Positions 9,746-18,635 of a DNA stretch of 64,000 nt are shown piece by piece. How positions within the stretch are numbered: position 1 is the stretch's first letter; each line of letters starts with the position of its first letter. Made by a program: the position numbers and the translations under genes. The stretch is from Campylobacter porcelli (GTDB lineage: Bacteria > Campylobacterota > Campylobacteria > Campylobacterales > Campylobacteraceae): the NCBI RefSeq assembly GCF_002139855.1, contig NZ_CP018789.1, positions 1,570,524 through 1,634,523 on the forward strand, read 5' to 3'. Under the pieces are notes generated by a model, which worked only from the letters and a program-made list of their open reading frames with translations, was not told where the DNA came from and searched no databases.

Positions 9746-9778
9746 TATTTTCAAAACAAGTGGCACACTTTGAAAATA
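9746..9778 (-). promoter_or_regulatory. Structured leader segment of the rpmJ-rpsM-rpsK-rpsD-rpoA-rplQ operon
   Basis: An inverted repeat pairs TATTTTCA with TGAAAATA (8 bp) and, inside it, AAGTG with CACTT around a TGC loop; a 4-base bulge separates the two. It lies 72-104 bases upstream of the rpmJ ATG. It could be an autoregulatory or attenuation structure. No U-run follows on the minus strand. Confidence 0.4.
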
Positions 9779-9810
9779 CTTCTTTATCCAGTTTGGATGC
9801 AAAGCTTGGA

Positions 9811-9816
9811 ATTGTA
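9811..9816 (-). promoter_or_regulatory. Candidate -10 element for the rpmJ (alpha) operon
   Basis: On the minus strand TACAAT follows TTTAGA, close to the Campylobacter extended -10 pattern. It gives a leader of about 130 bases. A separate promoter is expected here because hcp and its terminator-like hairpin separate rpmJ from the upstream spc operon. Confidence 0.45.
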
Positions 9817-9843
9817 TCTAAAATTGGCTTTAATTTTTATAAA

Positions 9844-9869
9844 TTTAACAGAGCCGTAACTCTGTTAAA
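9844..9869 (-). terminator. Terminator-like hairpin after hcp
   Basis: A perfect 10-bp stem (TTTAACAGAG with CTCTGTTAAA, loop CCGTAA on the plus strand) starts 4 bases after the hcp stop. The sequence after it is A/T mixed rather than a clean U-run, so termination efficiency is uncertain. Confidence 0.55.
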
Positions 9870-9872
9870 AAC

Positions 9873-11198
9873 TTAAGAATTTAAGAATTTTTCTAAATCC
9901 GCCTTTGGATCTGAGCTAATTAGCGATAAATTATATTTTTCTACTAAGAAATTTAATATTTCGCTATTTAAAAATTTTGGCAAACTAGGGCCAATATGGA
10001 TATTTTTTACACCTAAATATAATAGTGCTACTAATATTATTATAGCTTTTTGTTCCATCCACATTAGCACTATTGAAAGCGGCAAATCATTGATGGCTAT
10101 CCCTGTAGCCTCACTTAGAGCCATAGCTATTTTTACTCCACCATTACTATCATTGCACTGACCCAAATCTAAATATCTTGGAATATTTGTCCCTTCTATT
10201 AAACCAAAATCTATATCGTTAAATCTAAATTTACCACAACTTGAAGTTAAAATCACGCAATCTTTTGGCACACTAAGGGCTAACTCCCTATAATACTCTC
10301 TGCCTTTACCTGGGGCATCACATCCTGCTATAACAAAAAATCTACGAATTTTACCGCTTTTAATCGCATCTAAAATCTCACTAGCCATAGGCAAAATAGC
10401 CTTATAATGATGACCCGTGCTGATTACTTCATCGCTATCAAAGCCACTTACATCATCAAGCTCTAAAGCCTTATTGATTAGTGGAGTAAAATCATCGCCA
10501 TTAATATGAGCTATGCCTTGGGTGCTTGCGATATCATATCCAAACAATCTATCGCTATATCTAGCACTTTTGCGAAGTGGAACGATACAATTTGTAGTCA
10601 TCAAAATAGCTCCACCAAATTTATTAAAAAGCTCAGTTTGGTCAAACCATGCTTTACCCAAATTTCCTTTTAAATGTGGATACTTTTTAAGCTCTGGATA
10701 GCCATGAGCTGGAAGCATCTCAGAGTGGGTGTAGATATTAATCCCTTTATCTTTGGTCTGCTCTAATAGCTCTTTTAGTGCGTGAAGATTATGACCGCTT
10801 ACTAAAATAGCTTTGCCACTTGCTTTGTTTTGAGTGATTTTTACAGGAGTTGGGATACCAAATTTACTAGTGTGGGCATTGCTTAAAATATCCATAACCT
10901 CTACTCCAGCCTTGCCTACTTTTAGCAATTGCTCGATATGCTGATCGAAATTAAAATTCATATTTGTAAGTGTAAAATATAGAGTTTGAGCCATTATATC
11001 ATCTACATTTTTTGTATTGGCTCCTAGTTCATTTGCATGGTGGCGATATGCGCTTAAACCCTTTAGGGCAAATATCATCATATCTTGCAGCCTTGCTAGT
11101 GTAGCATCTTTACCGCAAGTCCCCATACTTTGCCCTTTAGAGCCACACCCATCATTAGCACTCATCTCACATTGATGACAAAACATCTCTAAATCCAT
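9873..11198 (-). CDS. hcp: Hybrid cluster protein (Hcp), short form
   Basis: Fe-S protein of nitrosative stress and anaerobic metabolism; family members reduce hydroxylamine and nitric oxide. The 441 residues are about 100 fewer than E. coli or Desulfovibrio Hcp, matching the shorter class that lacks a segment after the N-terminal cluster. N-terminal Cys spacing is C7-x2-C10-x7-C18-x9-C28, with a longer last gap than the textbook CX2CX7-8CX5C. Hybrid-cluster ligand regions are recognisable: GHNLHAL (His), HSEMLPAHGYP (Glu), TTNCIVP, IAGCDAPGKG, TSSCGKFRFN and LGQCNDSNG (Cys). No NADH-dependent partner hcr is adjacent. The Crp/Fnr gene 67 bases upstream is the obvious regulator candidate. Confidence 0.93.
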   Translation of the reverse strand: MDLEMFCHQCEMSANDGCGSKGQSMGTCGKDATLARLQDMMIFALKGLSAYRHHANELGANTKNVDDIMAQTLYFTLTNMNFNFDQHIEQLLKVGKAGVEVMDILSNAHTSKFGIPTPVKITQNKASGKAILVSGHNLHALKELLEQTKDKGINIYTHSEMLPAHGYPELKKYPHLKGNLGKAWFDQTELFNKFGGAILMTTNCIVPLRKSARYSDRLFGYDIASTQGIAHINGDDFTPLINKALELDDVSGFDSDEVISTGHHYKAILPMASEILDAIKSGKIRRFFVIAGCDAPGKGREYYRELALSVPKDCVILTSSCGKFRFNDIDFGLIEGTNIPRYLDLGQCNDSNGGVKIAMALSEATGIAINDLPLSIVLMWMEQKAIIILVALLYLGVKNIHIGPSLPKFLNSEILNFLVEKYNLSLISSDPKADLEKFLNS

Positions 11199-11230
11199 AA
11201 AAATCCTTTAAAAATAAATTAAATTTGGAT

Positions 11231-11236
11231 TTTATA
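11231..11236 (-). promoter_or_regulatory. Candidate -10 element for hcp
   Basis: TATAAA on the minus strand in an A/T-rich 67-base gap, giving a start about 25 bases before the hcp ATG. A partly symmetric TGTAATCACTTCACA at 11256-11270 lies about 20 bases upstream and overlaps the end of the regulator gene. It could be an operator but is only a weak dyad. Confidence 0.35.
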
Positions 11237-11265
11237 GAATTTTTATATTTTTGTATGTAATCACT

Positions 11266-11877
11266 TCACATTTCTAAATAAATTTTACCCCTTGATAAGG
11301 TTAAAAATCCATTTTTTTCTAGTTGTTTAAGATTTTTAGATACACACTCTCTTGTTACTCCTAGATGATTTGCTATTTGCTGATGAGTTATTTTTATGCC
11401 ATTATTTATAGCATTTTTTCTGATAAATTCAACCAATCTATCACGAAATGGTATGGTTTTACTTTTTGAAGCCACCTCTATGCTCTTAGCAAATTGCTTA
11501 GCAAAAATAGTTAAAATATACTCACTAAGCTTAGGATACTTCTGTCTTAAATCTCTAAAAATATTATCTGGAATTATAATGATTTCTAAATCACCAAGCG
11601 CTTGGAGATTTAACTCTAGCTCAAGTGATTTTTGAGTACAAATTTGGCATATTACCCACTCATCACCCTTTTCAAGGGTGAGAATTGTCTTTTCTTGAGA
11701 GCCAAAAATAGTATAAACTCTAAGAGCTCCAGAGCCAATTATCAAAAGTCCATAATGACTCTTTGTAAGTAGCTTACCATCGCTAAATTTTCTAATTTGT
11801 AAAAATTTTTCTATCCTATCTAAATCTTGCGAAGCTACGCCAAATCTTTTGAGCTTATCTTTTAAGGCATCTATCAT
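11266..11877 (-). CDS. Crp/Fnr-family transcriptional regulator, probable hcp regulator
   Basis: A 203-residue protein with a cyclic-nucleotide-like sensor domain (residues about 15-125) and a C-terminal winged helix: ITHQQIANHLGVTRECVSKN, then KQLEKNGFLTLSRGKIYL. The recognition helix carries VTRECVSKN. No N-terminal Cys cluster typical of FNR is present, although Cys residues occur in WVICQICTQKS. The ATG is only 3 bases after the infA TAA with no clear ribosome site, so it is probably translated by coupling from the secY-map-infA transcript. Its location directly upstream of hcp suggests an HcpR/NssR-like nitrosative-stress role (inference from context). Confidence 0.85.
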   Translation of the reverse strand: MIDALKDKLKRFGVASQDLDRIEKFLQIRKFSDGKLLTKSHYGLLIIGSGALRVYTIFGSQEKTILTLEKGDEWVICQICTQKSLELELNLQALGDLEIIIIPDNIFRDLRQKYPKLSEYILTIFAKQFAKSIEVASKSKTIPFRDRLVEFIRKNAINNGIKITHQQIANHLGVTRECVSKNLKQLEKNGFLTLSRGKIYLEM

Positions 11878-11880
11878 ATA

Positions 11881-12099
11881 TTATTTATAACGATATGTAA
11901 TCCTACCCTTGTCTAAGCTATATGGAGTTAGCTCGACCTTAACCCTATCGCCTGGCATAATCTTGATGTAGTGCATTCTCATCTTACCAGCAATATGGCA
12001 TAAAATTACATGCTTATTATCTAATTCTACTTTAAAGGTAGCATTAGGTAGAGCCTCGACCACATTGCCATCAATCTCTATAACATCATCTTTTGCCAA
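11881..12099 (-). CDS. infA: Translation initiation factor IF-1
   Basis: The 72-residue OB-fold protein binds the ribosomal A site during initiation. Recognisable parts are [19 protein letters not shown] and [19 protein letters not shown]. The start codon is TTG (12099), preceded by AAGGAGATAAAA; an in-frame ATG close by is lacking and TTG gives the canonical MAKDDVIE N-terminus. It ends the map/infA part of the spc operon. Confidence 0.96.
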   Translation of the reverse strand: MAKDDVIEIDGNVVEALPNATFKVELDNKHVILCHIAGKMRMHYIKIMPGDRVKVELTPYSLDKGRITYRYK

Positions 12100-12127
12100 A
12101 TTTTATCTCCTTAAATAAACTTAAATT

Positions 12128-12889
12128 TCAATCAACTACACTAAGTATCTCAGCCTTGCCATTAATCACTGCTACGCAATGCTCATAGTGGCTAGTTCTT
12201 AAGCCATCTACGCTAGTAACGGTCCATTTATCAGCAGCAATCTTTGGTGTGCCATCTTTTTGACAAATCATTGGCTCAATGCAAAAAACCATACCATTTC
12301 TAATTTTTGGTCCAGCTTTTGGCATTGTCCCTTCTAAGTAGTTTGGAATTTCAGGCTCTTCGTGCGGCTTGCGACCTATTCCATGACCGCAAAATCCCTT
12401 TAATGGCACATATCCACGCCCTAAGATAAACTGCTCAAGCTTATAACAAAGCTCTTTAAAATGCATACCAGCCCTAATCTCATCAATGGCATAATACAAA
12501 GCATCTTTGCTGCACGCAATCAAAGATTCATCGCTTTTTGAGATATTGCCTACTGGGTAAGTTCTAGCACTATCGCCAAAAAAGCCATTTAAATTTGATC
12601 CAATATCAACTGATACTATATCGCCATCTTGTAAGATATAGCCATTTGGAATTCCGTGGATTACAACCTCATTTACACTGATACAAGCAGTATTTGGAAA
12701 GCCATAAAGCCCTTTAAAAGCTGGTTTAGCTCCAGCAGCTTTAATCATATCTTCGCAAATTTTATCAATTTCAAGAAGTGAAATTCCAGGCTTAATAATC
12801 GTATGAAGATGATCTAGAGTAGCTGCGACTATTCTATTAGCCGCACGCATACTCTCTATCTCTTTTGGGGTTTTAATTCCTATAGCCAT
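12128..12889 (-). CDS. map: Type I methionine aminopeptidase
   Basis: Removes initiator methionine co-translationally. Metal ligands can be seen: D in DGDIVSVDIGSNLNGFFGDS, His in GFCGHGIGRKPHEEP, and Glu in FCIEPMI and YEHCVAV. A GTG at 12907 would extend it by 6 residues into secY. The ATG at 12889, one base past the secY stop, gives MAIGIKTPKEIE, the usual family N-terminus, so 12889 is chosen. 253 residues, no N-terminal zinc finger. Confidence 0.95.
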   Translation of the reverse strand: MAIGIKTPKEIESMRAANRIVAATLDHLHTIIKPGISLLEIDKICEDMIKAAGAKPAFKGLYGFPNTACISVNEVVIHGIPNGYILQDGDIVSVDIGSNLNGFFGDSARTYPVGNISKSDESLIACSKDALYYAIDEIRAGMHFKELCYKLEQFILGRGYVPLKGFCGHGIGRKPHEEPEIPNYLEGTMPKAGPKIRNGMVFCIEPMICQKDGTPKIAADKWTVTSVDGLRTSHYEHCVAVINGKAEILSVVD

Positions 12890-12890
12890 C

Positions 12891-14153
12891 TTATAGTCCA
12901 ACTGCACTTAGAGTTTGATATTTACTCATATAGACTTGAGCTTCTATCTTTCTCATCGTATCAAGTGCTACTTGCACCACAATCAATACAGATGTACCAC
13001 CAAAGTAGAATGGCACTCCCATAAATTTAACTAAAACCCAAGGCAAAGTAGATATAAGACCAAGGTATATAGAACCAGTCAAGGTAAGCCTACTAGCTAC
13101 TTCGTTTAAGAAATTAGCCGTGCTCTCACCAGGTCTGACACCAGGGATAAATCCGCCTTGTCTTTTTAAATTTTCGCTTATATCTTTTGCATTAAATGTA
13201 ATGGAGGCATAAAAATATGCAAAAAATAGAATAAACAAAAATGTTAAGATGTTAAAAAAGTAGCTATTTGGATTTAAAAAATCATTTATCGCTACTATAA
13301 ACTCATTTGTGCTTGCTTGTAAAATTGTCCCAGGAAACATCAAAATAGCACTAGCAAAAATCGGCGGAATAACACCACTTAAATTTACTTTTATAGGGAT
13401 ATAATTCATTATTATCTTATTTTGATTTTGCATAACTGTTTTGCGAGAATATGAGATTGGCACCCTTCTTTCGCCCATTTCTACATATATTACCACGCCT
13501 ACAGTGATTAGAATAACCAAAGCAATTGCGATAACTACTAAGAAATTTAACTCTCCAGTATTTACCAAATCAATTGTACCGCCAATAGCACTTGGAATAC
13601 CACTTACAATACCAGCAAATATTATAAGGCTAATACCATTTCCAATACCTCTTTGAGTGATTTGCTCACCTATCCACATAAGTAGCATTGTCCCAGTTAG
13701 CATAGATACGCAGCTAATAGCGATAAATAAATTCATATCTATCATTATAGCACTTGCGCCATCTTTGCCAGTTAAGCTTTGTAAGCCTATACTTACCCCA
13801 ATTGCTTGTATAATGGTAATAACGATAGTCGCATAGCGGATAATTTGCATATATTTTTGCATACCATCACGCTCTTTTTTCATCTTGCCTAAATTTGGAA
13901 ATGTAGCTGCTAAAAGCTCCATAATAATCGAAGCTGTGATATATGGCATAATACCTAATGAGATAATGCTTAAACGCTCAGCAGCACCGCCGCTAAACAT
14001 ATTAAACATTCCAAGTGCATTTGAACTATTTGAAGTAAAGAATTCCCTAATAACATCAATATTTACACCAGGGACTGGCACATAAGCCAGCACCCTATAA
14101 GCAAACAAAAATCCAAGCGTAATTAATATCTTGTTGATTAATGCTCTATTCAT
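12891..14153 (-). CDS. secY: Preprotein translocase channel subunit SecY
   Basis: A 420-residue inner-membrane protein with ten predicted helices that forms the Sec channel. Signature regions include FLFAYRVLAYVPVPGVN at the first helix, the plug region GMFNMFSGGAAERLSI, and the cytoplasmic loop FIPGVRPGESTANFLN. Its stop is one base from map and its ATG shares one base with the rplO stop at 14153. Length is slightly short of E. coli SecY (443), mainly at the C-terminus. Confidence 0.97.
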   Translation of the reverse strand: MNRALINKILITLGFLFAYRVLAYVPVPGVNIDVIREFFTSNSSNALGMFNMFSGGAAERLSIISLGIMPYITASIIMELLAATFPNLGKMKKERDGMQKYMQIIRYATIVITIIQAIGVSIGLQSLTGKDGASAIMIDMNLFIAISCVSMLTGTMLLMWIGEQITQRGIGNGISLIIFAGIVSGIPSAIGGTIDLVNTGELNFLVVIAIALVILITVGVVIYVEMGERRVPISYSRKTVMQNQNKIIMNYIPIKVNLSGVIPPIFASAILMFPGTILQASTNEFIVAINDFLNPNSYFFNILTFLFILFFAYFYASITFNAKDISENLKRQGGFIPGVRPGESTANFLNEVASRLTLTGSIYLGLISTLPWVLVKFMGVPFYFGGTSVLIVVQVALDTMRKIEAQVYMSKYQTLSAVGL

Positions 14154-14554
14154 TAGTTATTTCCAGTTACCTTTATATTCTCATCTTTTATCTTGCTAAG
14201 TAGATCTTTAGCCCCAGCACCTATAAGTTTAACTTTTTTGATGCTATTTGAGAATTTATGTACTGTTTTAAGAGTATCTAGCGTAATTTCGCTTAACTCT
14301 TTAATAGCAGGATTTTTATCAACGCTAATTGCGTATGGTTTTTCAAATTTAGAAGTAAAGCCTACTTTTGGTAGTCTTCTTTGAAGTGGTTGCTGACCAC
14401 CTTCAAACCCTCTTTTTTCATTATAGCCTTTTCTAGCTGTTTGACCTTTACCACCTTTTGTAGCGGTTTTGCCCCAGCCACTACCTTGACCACGACCAAT
14501 TCTTTTAGTATTGCGAGTTGAGCCTGCAGCTTTTTGTAAATTTTCTAGTCCCAT
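14153..14554 (-). CDS. rplO: 50S ribosomal protein L15
   Basis: The 133-residue protein has the Gly/Lys/Arg-rich N-terminal extension that threads through 23S rRNA ([33 protein letters not shown]) and a C-terminal globular domain. It is 10-15 residues shorter than many bacterial L15 proteins. It is translationally coupled to secY by a 1-base overlap. Confidence 0.97.
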   Translation of the reverse strand: MGLENLQKAAGSTRNTKRIGRGQGSGWGKTATKGGKGQTARKGYNEKRGFEGGQQPLQRRLPKVGFTSKFEKPYAISVDKNPAIKELSEITLDTLKTVHKFSNSIKKVKLIGAGAKDLLSKIKDENIKVTGNN

Positions 14555-14563
14555 ACTCTCTCC

Positions 14564-15007
14564 TTAACCTTTTAGCATGCTTAATGCTTTAATTGTAGCA
14601 CGAACGACATTTGCAGAGTTATTTGAGCCAAGAGACTTAGTAAGTATATTTTTAATACCTGCTAACTCTACAACCGGACGAGCACCACCGCCAGCGATAA
14701 CTCCAGTACCTTCGCTAGCTGGTTTTAATAAAATTCTACTTGCGTTATATTTAACTTCAATATCATGTGGGATAGTGCTACCTTTTAACTTAACTTCTAC
14801 AATGTTTTTAAAAGCATCATCAGTTGCTTTTCTCATCGCATCTGGAACCTCTTTGGCTTTACCAAAACCAAAACCAACATGACCCTTTTTATCCCCTACA
14901 ACAACAAGAGCTGTAAATCTAAATCTTCTACCGCCTTTGACAACCTTAGTAACACGACCAATATCAACGATTACTTCTTCGAATTCTTCTCTATTATACT
15001 TTTCCAT
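14564..15007 (-). CDS. rpsE: 30S ribosomal protein S5
   Basis: Decoding-fidelity protein of 147 residues with the N-terminal dsRBD-like domain ([34 protein letters not shown]) and the C-terminal S5 fold ([19 protein letters not shown]). The frame also contains a TTG at 15010, but AAGGATTATTG is better spaced for the ATG at 15007. Confidence 0.97.
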   Translation of the reverse strand: MEKYNREEFEEVIVDIGRVTKVVKGGRRFRFTALVVVGDKKGHVGFGFGKAKEVPDAMRKATDDAFKNIVEVKLKGSTIPHDIEVKYNASRILLKPASEGTGVIAGGGARPVVELAGIKNILTKSLGSNNSANVVRATIKALSMLKG

Positions 15008-15021
15008 CAATAATCCTTGCG

Positions 15022-15378
15022 TTATAGCTTAATGCCATTTTCTCTTAGAGCTTCAGCAAATGCTGCAACTACACCATGGTATAGATAGCCATTTCTATCA
15101 AATACCGCTTCTTTGATTCCAGCTTTTTCTAATCTGCTAGCAATATCTTTGGCAAGAATCACCGCACCAGCTTTATTTGCTTTGATGCCTAGCTTTCTAC
15201 CATCGCTAGCACAAAGAGTAGTAGCGTTAATATCTTCTATCGCTTGGACATATAGAGTTCTATTGGATTTAAATATAGAAATTCTAGGGCAAGACGCGGT
15301 ACCGCTGATTTTAGCTCTAATTCTTCTTTTTCTCTTAATTCTTAGAGATAATTTTCTTTTTAATACATTTGCTACCAT
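15022..15378 (-). CDS. rplR: 50S ribosomal protein L18
   Basis: 5S rRNA-binding protein of 118 residues with a very basic N-terminus ([20 protein letters not shown]) and the conserved C-terminal [20 protein letters not shown]. It lies 14 bases before rpsE in standard spc-operon order. Confidence 0.97.
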   Translation of the reverse strand: MVANVLKRKLSLRIKRKRRIRAKISGTASCPRISIFKSNRTLYVQAIEDINATTLCASDGRKLGIKANKAGAVILAKDIASRLEKAGIKEAVFDRNGYLYHGVVAAFAEALRENGIKL

Positions 15379-15387
15379 TGCTTACCC

Positions 15388-15924
15388 TTATTTCTTAGAT
15401 GTTTTACCGGCTTTGCGGATTATGCGCTCTTCAACATATTTGACACCTTTGCCTTTATATGGCTCTGGCGGTCTAAAGCCTCTTACTTCAGCTGCTACTT
15501 GACCTACTAATTGTTTATCGCTACCTTTGATAGTGATAATGTTTTTTTCAACGCTTACTTCTACGCCTTCAGGAAGTTCATAGTTAATAGGATGTGAAAA
15601 GCCTAAAGCTAACTCTAATACCTTACCTTTTGCTGCAGCTTTATAACCAACACCATTAATCTCTAGTTGTCTAGTAAATCCAGCTGTTAAGCCAATTACT
15701 ATATTATTTGCTAAAGCACGATATGTGCCCCAGTAGGCTCTGCTTTGTCTATCATCACCCTTACTAGTAAATGTGATGATGCCATCTTTAACTTCTACAT
15801 TAACATTGCCTTTAGTGTCTAACTCTTTAGTAGCGTTACCTTTTTTAAACACTAAAACCGAACCATTTAAACTAACATCTAAACCACTTGGAATAGATAT
15901 TGGCTGTTTTCCAATTCTTGACAT
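15388..15924 (-). CDS. rplF: 50S ribosomal protein L6
   Basis: A 178-residue protein of two repeated L6 folds near the sarcin-ricin loop. It starts [12 protein letters not shown] and carries the C-terminal signature [19 protein letters not shown]. It is separated from the upstream gene rpsH by 106 bases, an unusually long gap for this operon, which contains two hairpins. Confidence 0.97.
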   Translation of the reverse strand: MSRIGKQPISIPSGLDVSLNGSVLVFKKGNATKELDTKGNVNVEVKDGIITFTSKGDDRQSRAYWGTYRALANNIVIGLTAGFTRQLEINGVGYKAAAKGKVLELALGFSHPINYELPEGVEVSVEKNIITIKGSDKQLVGQVAAEVRGFRPPEPYKGKGVKYVEERIIRKAGKTSKK

Positions 15925-15946
15925 ATCTTTCCTTTTTACTTGTCTA

Positions 15947-15977
15947 GGGTATTTCTACGCCGTGCGAATGGATACCC
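15947..15977 (-). promoter_or_regulatory. Hairpin in the rplF leader
   Basis: GGGTAT pairs with ATACCC (6 bp) enclosing a 19-base interior in which CGC can pair with GCG. It lies 23 bases upstream of the rplF ATG and just outside its AAAGGA site, so it could influence rplF translation or stabilise the processed mRNA. Confidence 0.4.
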
Positions 15978-15985
15978 AATACCAT

Positions 15986-16020
15986 AAAAAGATTAGCCTT
16001 GAGCAATGCGCTCAATAGCT
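15986..16020 (-). terminator. Internal terminator/attenuator-like hairpin between rpsH and rplF
   Basis: On the minus strand AGC-TA-TTGAGC pairs with GCTCAA-G-GCT around GCATT (9 bp with a small asymmetric interior loop), followed by AATCTTTTT. It starts 11 bases after the rpsH stop. Placed inside an essential operon it can only cause partial termination or mark an RNA processing point. Confidence 0.5.
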
Positions 16021-16030
16021 AATTCAACTA

Positions 16031-16426
16031 CTACCAAACTGTACAAAGCACTTCGCCACCAACACCAGCTTTATGTGCTTCGTCATTGCTTAAAACGCCT
16101 TTGCTAGTGCTAACTATAATCGTTCCATAGCCATTTTTAAATCTTTTGATCTCATCTTTACCTTGATAAACTCTACGACCTGGCTTTGAAACTCTTTTTA
16201 ATTCATTTATTACACTTGCACCGCGTTCATCATATTTTAGAACTACATTAATGAATTTTTTATTATTCTCTTCAATTACATTATAGCTCTCAATATAACC
16301 TTTTTGTGCTAGAATTTTTAAAGTCGCCTCAACAACATTTGAGTGTAGAAGTTGAGTAGTCTCTAGTCTTCTCATAGCCGCATTTCTAATGCGTGTTAGT
16401 CCATCTGAAATTAAATCATTTATCAT
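16031..16426 (-). CDS. rpsH: 30S ribosomal protein S8
   Basis: Central-domain 16S rRNA binder, 131 residues, with [16 protein letters not shown] at the start and the C-terminal [20 protein letters not shown], the RNA-binding loop. In E. coli S8 represses spc operon translation at rplE. Followed by an attenuator-like hairpin before rplF. Confidence 0.97.
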   Translation of the reverse strand: MINDLISDGLTRIRNAAMRRLETTQLLHSNVVEATLKILAQKGYIESYNVIEENNKKFINVVLKYDERGASVINELKRVSKPGRRVYQGKDEIKRFKNGYGTIIVSTSKGVLSNDEAHKAGVGGEVLCTVW

Positions 16427-16436
16427 ATTATTTCCC

Positions 16437-16622
16437 TTACCAACTTGCTTTTTTAAGACCTGGTATTAGTCCTTCGTTAGCCATTTTTCTTAGGCACACA
16501 CGGCAAATTCCAAAATCTTTATAAACAGAGTGTGGGCGACCACAAATTTGACATCTAGTGTATCCACGCACGCTAAATTTAGGTTTGCGCGCTGCTTTTG
16601 CTATCATTGATTTTTTTGCCAT
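16437..16622 (-). CDS. rpsN: 30S ribosomal protein S14, type Z (zinc form)
   Basis: The 61-residue protein has the zinc ribbon CQIC...CRVC (Cys pairs near residues 24/27 and 40/43), marking the short zinc-dependent S14. The reading frame extends upstream to 16685 inside rplE, but the ATG at 16622 gives the family N-terminus [16 protein letters not shown] and lies 1 base after the rplE stop, so 16622 is used. Confidence 0.96.
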   Translation of the reverse strand: MAKKSMIAKAARKPKFSVRGYTRCQICGRPHSVYKDFGICRVCLRKMANEGLIPGLKKASW

Positions 16623-16623
16623 A

Positions 16624-17166
16624 TTACTTTCCTTTTGCAAATGGAATACCAAAGAGTTCAAGTAGTTTGAACGCTTGTTTGTCATCGTTAGCTGTTGTAA
16701 CTATAGTTATATTCATACCATGTGTTCTTAGAATTTGATCATATACAACTTCTGGAAACATTAGTTGTTCATTTAAACCAAAGTTATAATTACCACGACC
16801 ATCAAATCCATCTCTAGGCAAACCACGGAAGTCTTTTACCCTAGGAAGCGCAATGCTAATTAACTTATCTAAGAAAGCATACATTTGCTCTTTTCTTAAT
16901 GTTACTTTTATACCTACTGGGAAGCCTTCACGAACTTTAAAGCCAGCAACTGACTTTTTAGCATTTGTAACAACTGCTTTTTGTCCTGCTATCAAAGATA
17001 TTGTATCAGCCATATTTTGAAGCAATTTTTGATCTTTGGCACCCTCTCCAGCTCCAACGCTAATTACGATCTTTTCAATTGCTGGAATAAGCATAGGGTT
17101 TTTAATATCAAATTCTTTTACTAGAGCTGGTTTAATACTCTCATTATATTTTGCTTTTAATCTCAT
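16624..17166 (-). CDS. rplE: 50S ribosomal protein L5
   Basis: 5S rRNA-binding protein of 180 residues that also contacts P-site tRNA. Conserved parts are [36 protein letters not shown] and [19 protein letters not shown]. It is followed by rpsN after 1 base and preceded by rplX at 2 bases. Confidence 0.98.
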   Translation of the reverse strand: MRLKAKYNESIKPALVKEFDIKNPMLIPAIEKIVISVGAGEGAKDQKLLQNMADTISLIAGQKAVVTNAKKSVAGFKVREGFPVGIKVTLRKEQMYAFLDKLISIALPRVKDFRGLPRDGFDGRGNYNFGLNEQLMFPEVVYDQILRTHGMNITIVTTANDDKQAFKLLELFGIPFAKGK

Positions 17167-17168
17167 AT

Positions 17169-17402
17169 TTAACCCTCAACTTTTGCAACATTTGAAATGT
17201 CAATAGGCATCTCTTTGCTTATAAAGCCACCATTTGGATTTTTCTCACTTGGTTTTACCGCTTTTTTAGCAACTTTTACACCTTCTACTATTACTTGAGC
17301 TTTTTTAGGAAGCACCGCTAAAACCTTAGCAACTTTGCCTTTATCATCACCTGCGATTACTTTTACCTCATCGCCTTTTTTGATTTTATATTTTACTGCC
17401 AT
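17169..17402 (-). CDS. rplX: 50S ribosomal protein L24
   Basis: A short 77-residue L24 with the KOW motif at the N-terminus ([20 protein letters not shown]) used to nucleate 23S rRNA assembly, followed by [19 protein letters not shown]. Typical L24 is about 100 residues; the C-terminal extension is missing, as in other Campylobacterota. It shares 1 base with the rplN stop. Confidence 0.97.
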   Translation of the reverse strand: MAVKYKIKKGDEVKVIAGDDKGKVAKVLAVLPKKAQVIVEGVKVAKKAVKPSEKNPNGGFISKEMPIDISNVAKVEG

Positions 17403-17770
17403 TATAGAACCTCCGGTGCAAGAGATACGATTTTCATAAAATTCGCATATCTTACTTCTCTACCCACTGGGCCAAATATACGAGTACCTATTGGCTCTCT
17501 TTTATTATCAAGGATAACAGCAGCATTCTCATCAAAGCGGATTAGAGAGCCATTGCCTCTTTGAACCTCTTTTTTAGTCCTTACTACTACTGCTTTTACA
17601 ACTTGACCTTTTTTAATTTTGCCATTTGGTAGAGCTTTCTTAACTGAGCAAACGATAACATCGCCAAGGCTTGCATATCGTCTTTTACTACCACCTAAAA
17701 CTTTTATACACATAAGCTCTTTTGCGCCACTATTATCTGCTACTGCTAGTCTTGTAAAACTTTGTATCAT
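17402..17770 (-). CDS. rplN: 50S ribosomal protein L14
   Basis: The 122-residue protein begins [20 protein letters not shown] and has the signature [19 protein letters not shown] and [13 protein letters not shown]. It binds 23S rRNA at the subunit interface. It shares one base each with rpsQ and rplX, indicating tight translational coupling. Confidence 0.98.
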   Translation of the reverse strand: MIQSFTRLAVADNSGAKELMCIKVLGGSKRRYASLGDVIVCSVKKALPNGKIKKGQVVKAVVVRTKKEVQRGNGSLIRFDENAAVILDNKREPIGTRIFGPVGREVRYANFMKIVSLAPEVL

Positions 17771-18030
17771 TATTCAACTCCTGTTTTCAAAACTGATTGT
17801 AAGCGGAATTTCTTTCTAGCACTTAGCGGTCTGCACTCAACAGCTGATATAGTATCTCCCACTTTTAGCTCATTTTTCTCATCATGAACTAGATACTTTT
17901 TAAAGCGTTTTACAAATTTATGGTATCTTGGGTGCATAACTCTTCTTTCAACCAATACAGTTGCAGTTTTATTCCCAGCTATGGCTACTACGACACCTTG
18001 AATTTCTCTTTTCATTTCTACTGCCATCAT
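17770..18030 (-). CDS. rpsQ: 30S ribosomal protein S17
   Basis: Small OB-fold 16S rRNA binder, 86 residues, with [38 protein letters not shown] and the [18 protein letters not shown] signature. Two adjacent ATGs (18030, 18027) follow AAGGGGTGA; the second is equally possible and would change only one residue. Confidence 0.97.
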   Translation of the reverse strand: MMAVEMKREIQGVVVAIAGNKTATVLVERRVMHPRYHKFVKRFKKYLVHDEKNELKVGDTISAVECRPLSARKKFRLQSVLKTGVE

Positions 18031-18037
18031 TCACCCC

Positions 18038-18223
18038 TTACTTCGCAGCACTAATTGCAGTATTGATCCTAGCTATATCTTTTTTAGCTTCACGGATCTC
18101 ATTAGGGTTAGTTAGCTGCATAGTTTTTAGCTTTTGTCTAAGTGTAAATAAAAGCACCTTTTTCTCTTTTAATAAAGCGTTAAGTTCGCTTAAATTTTTC
18201 CCACTTATATCAGTATATTTCAT
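18038..18223 (-). CDS. rpmC: 50S ribosomal protein L29
   Basis: A 61-residue two-helix protein at the exit-tunnel rim, starting [20 protein letters not shown] and containing the [18 protein letters not shown] region. It overlaps the rplP 3' end by 14 bases, so ribosomes probably reinitiate. Confidence 0.96.
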   Translation of the reverse strand: MKYTDISGKNLSELNALLKEKKVLLFTLRQKLKTMQLTNPNEIREAKKDIARINTAISAAK

Positions 18224-18635
18224 TTTCGCTCTCTCTTGTTACAAACTTAGTTTTAAATGGTAGTTTGTGCATAGCTAATGTCAGAGCCTCTCTAGCAAGC
18301 TCTTCAGATACCCCAGCCATCTCAAATATTATTCTACCTGGTTTGATATTCATAACCCACTCTTCAACTCCACCTTTACCTTTACCCATACGAGTTTCTA
18401 AAGGTTTTTTAGTAATAGGTTTATCTGGGAATACTCTAATCCAAGTTTTAGCTTGTCTTTTTACATGACGAGTATATGCTTGACGAGCTGACTCTATTTG
18501 GCGAGAGTTGATTCTACCAGCTTCTACAGCTTTTAATCCAAATTCGCCAAGCGCTAAAGCTGTACCGCGAGTTGCATAGCCACGATTGCGGCCTTTCATC
18601 ATTTTACGATATTTCGTTCTTTTTGGTAATAACAT
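18210..18635 (-). CDS. rplP: 50S ribosomal protein L16
   Basis: The 141-residue protein starts [19 protein letters not shown] and has the conserved [13 protein letters not shown] loop near the A-site tRNA. It shares one base with rpsC at 18635 and overlaps rpmC by 14 bases. Confidence 0.98.
   Translation of the reverse strand: MLLPKRTKYRKMMKGRNRGYATRGTALALGEFGLKAVEAGRINSRQIESARQAYTRHVKRQAKTWIRVFPDKPITKKPLETRMGKGKGGVEEWVMNIKPGRIIFEMAGVSEELAREALTLAMHKLPFKTKFVTRESENEIY

Noticed and set aside
11256..11270. TGTAATCACTTCACA as a definite Crp/Fnr operator for hcp
   Set aside because: Only the outer TGT/ACA and a few inner bases are symmetric, and it overlaps the regulator stop codon; kept only as a weak remark.
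15113..15502. Open frame on the plus strand across rplR/rplF
   Set aside because: Antisense shadow of two highly conserved ribosomal genes; no ribosome site and no recognisable protein.
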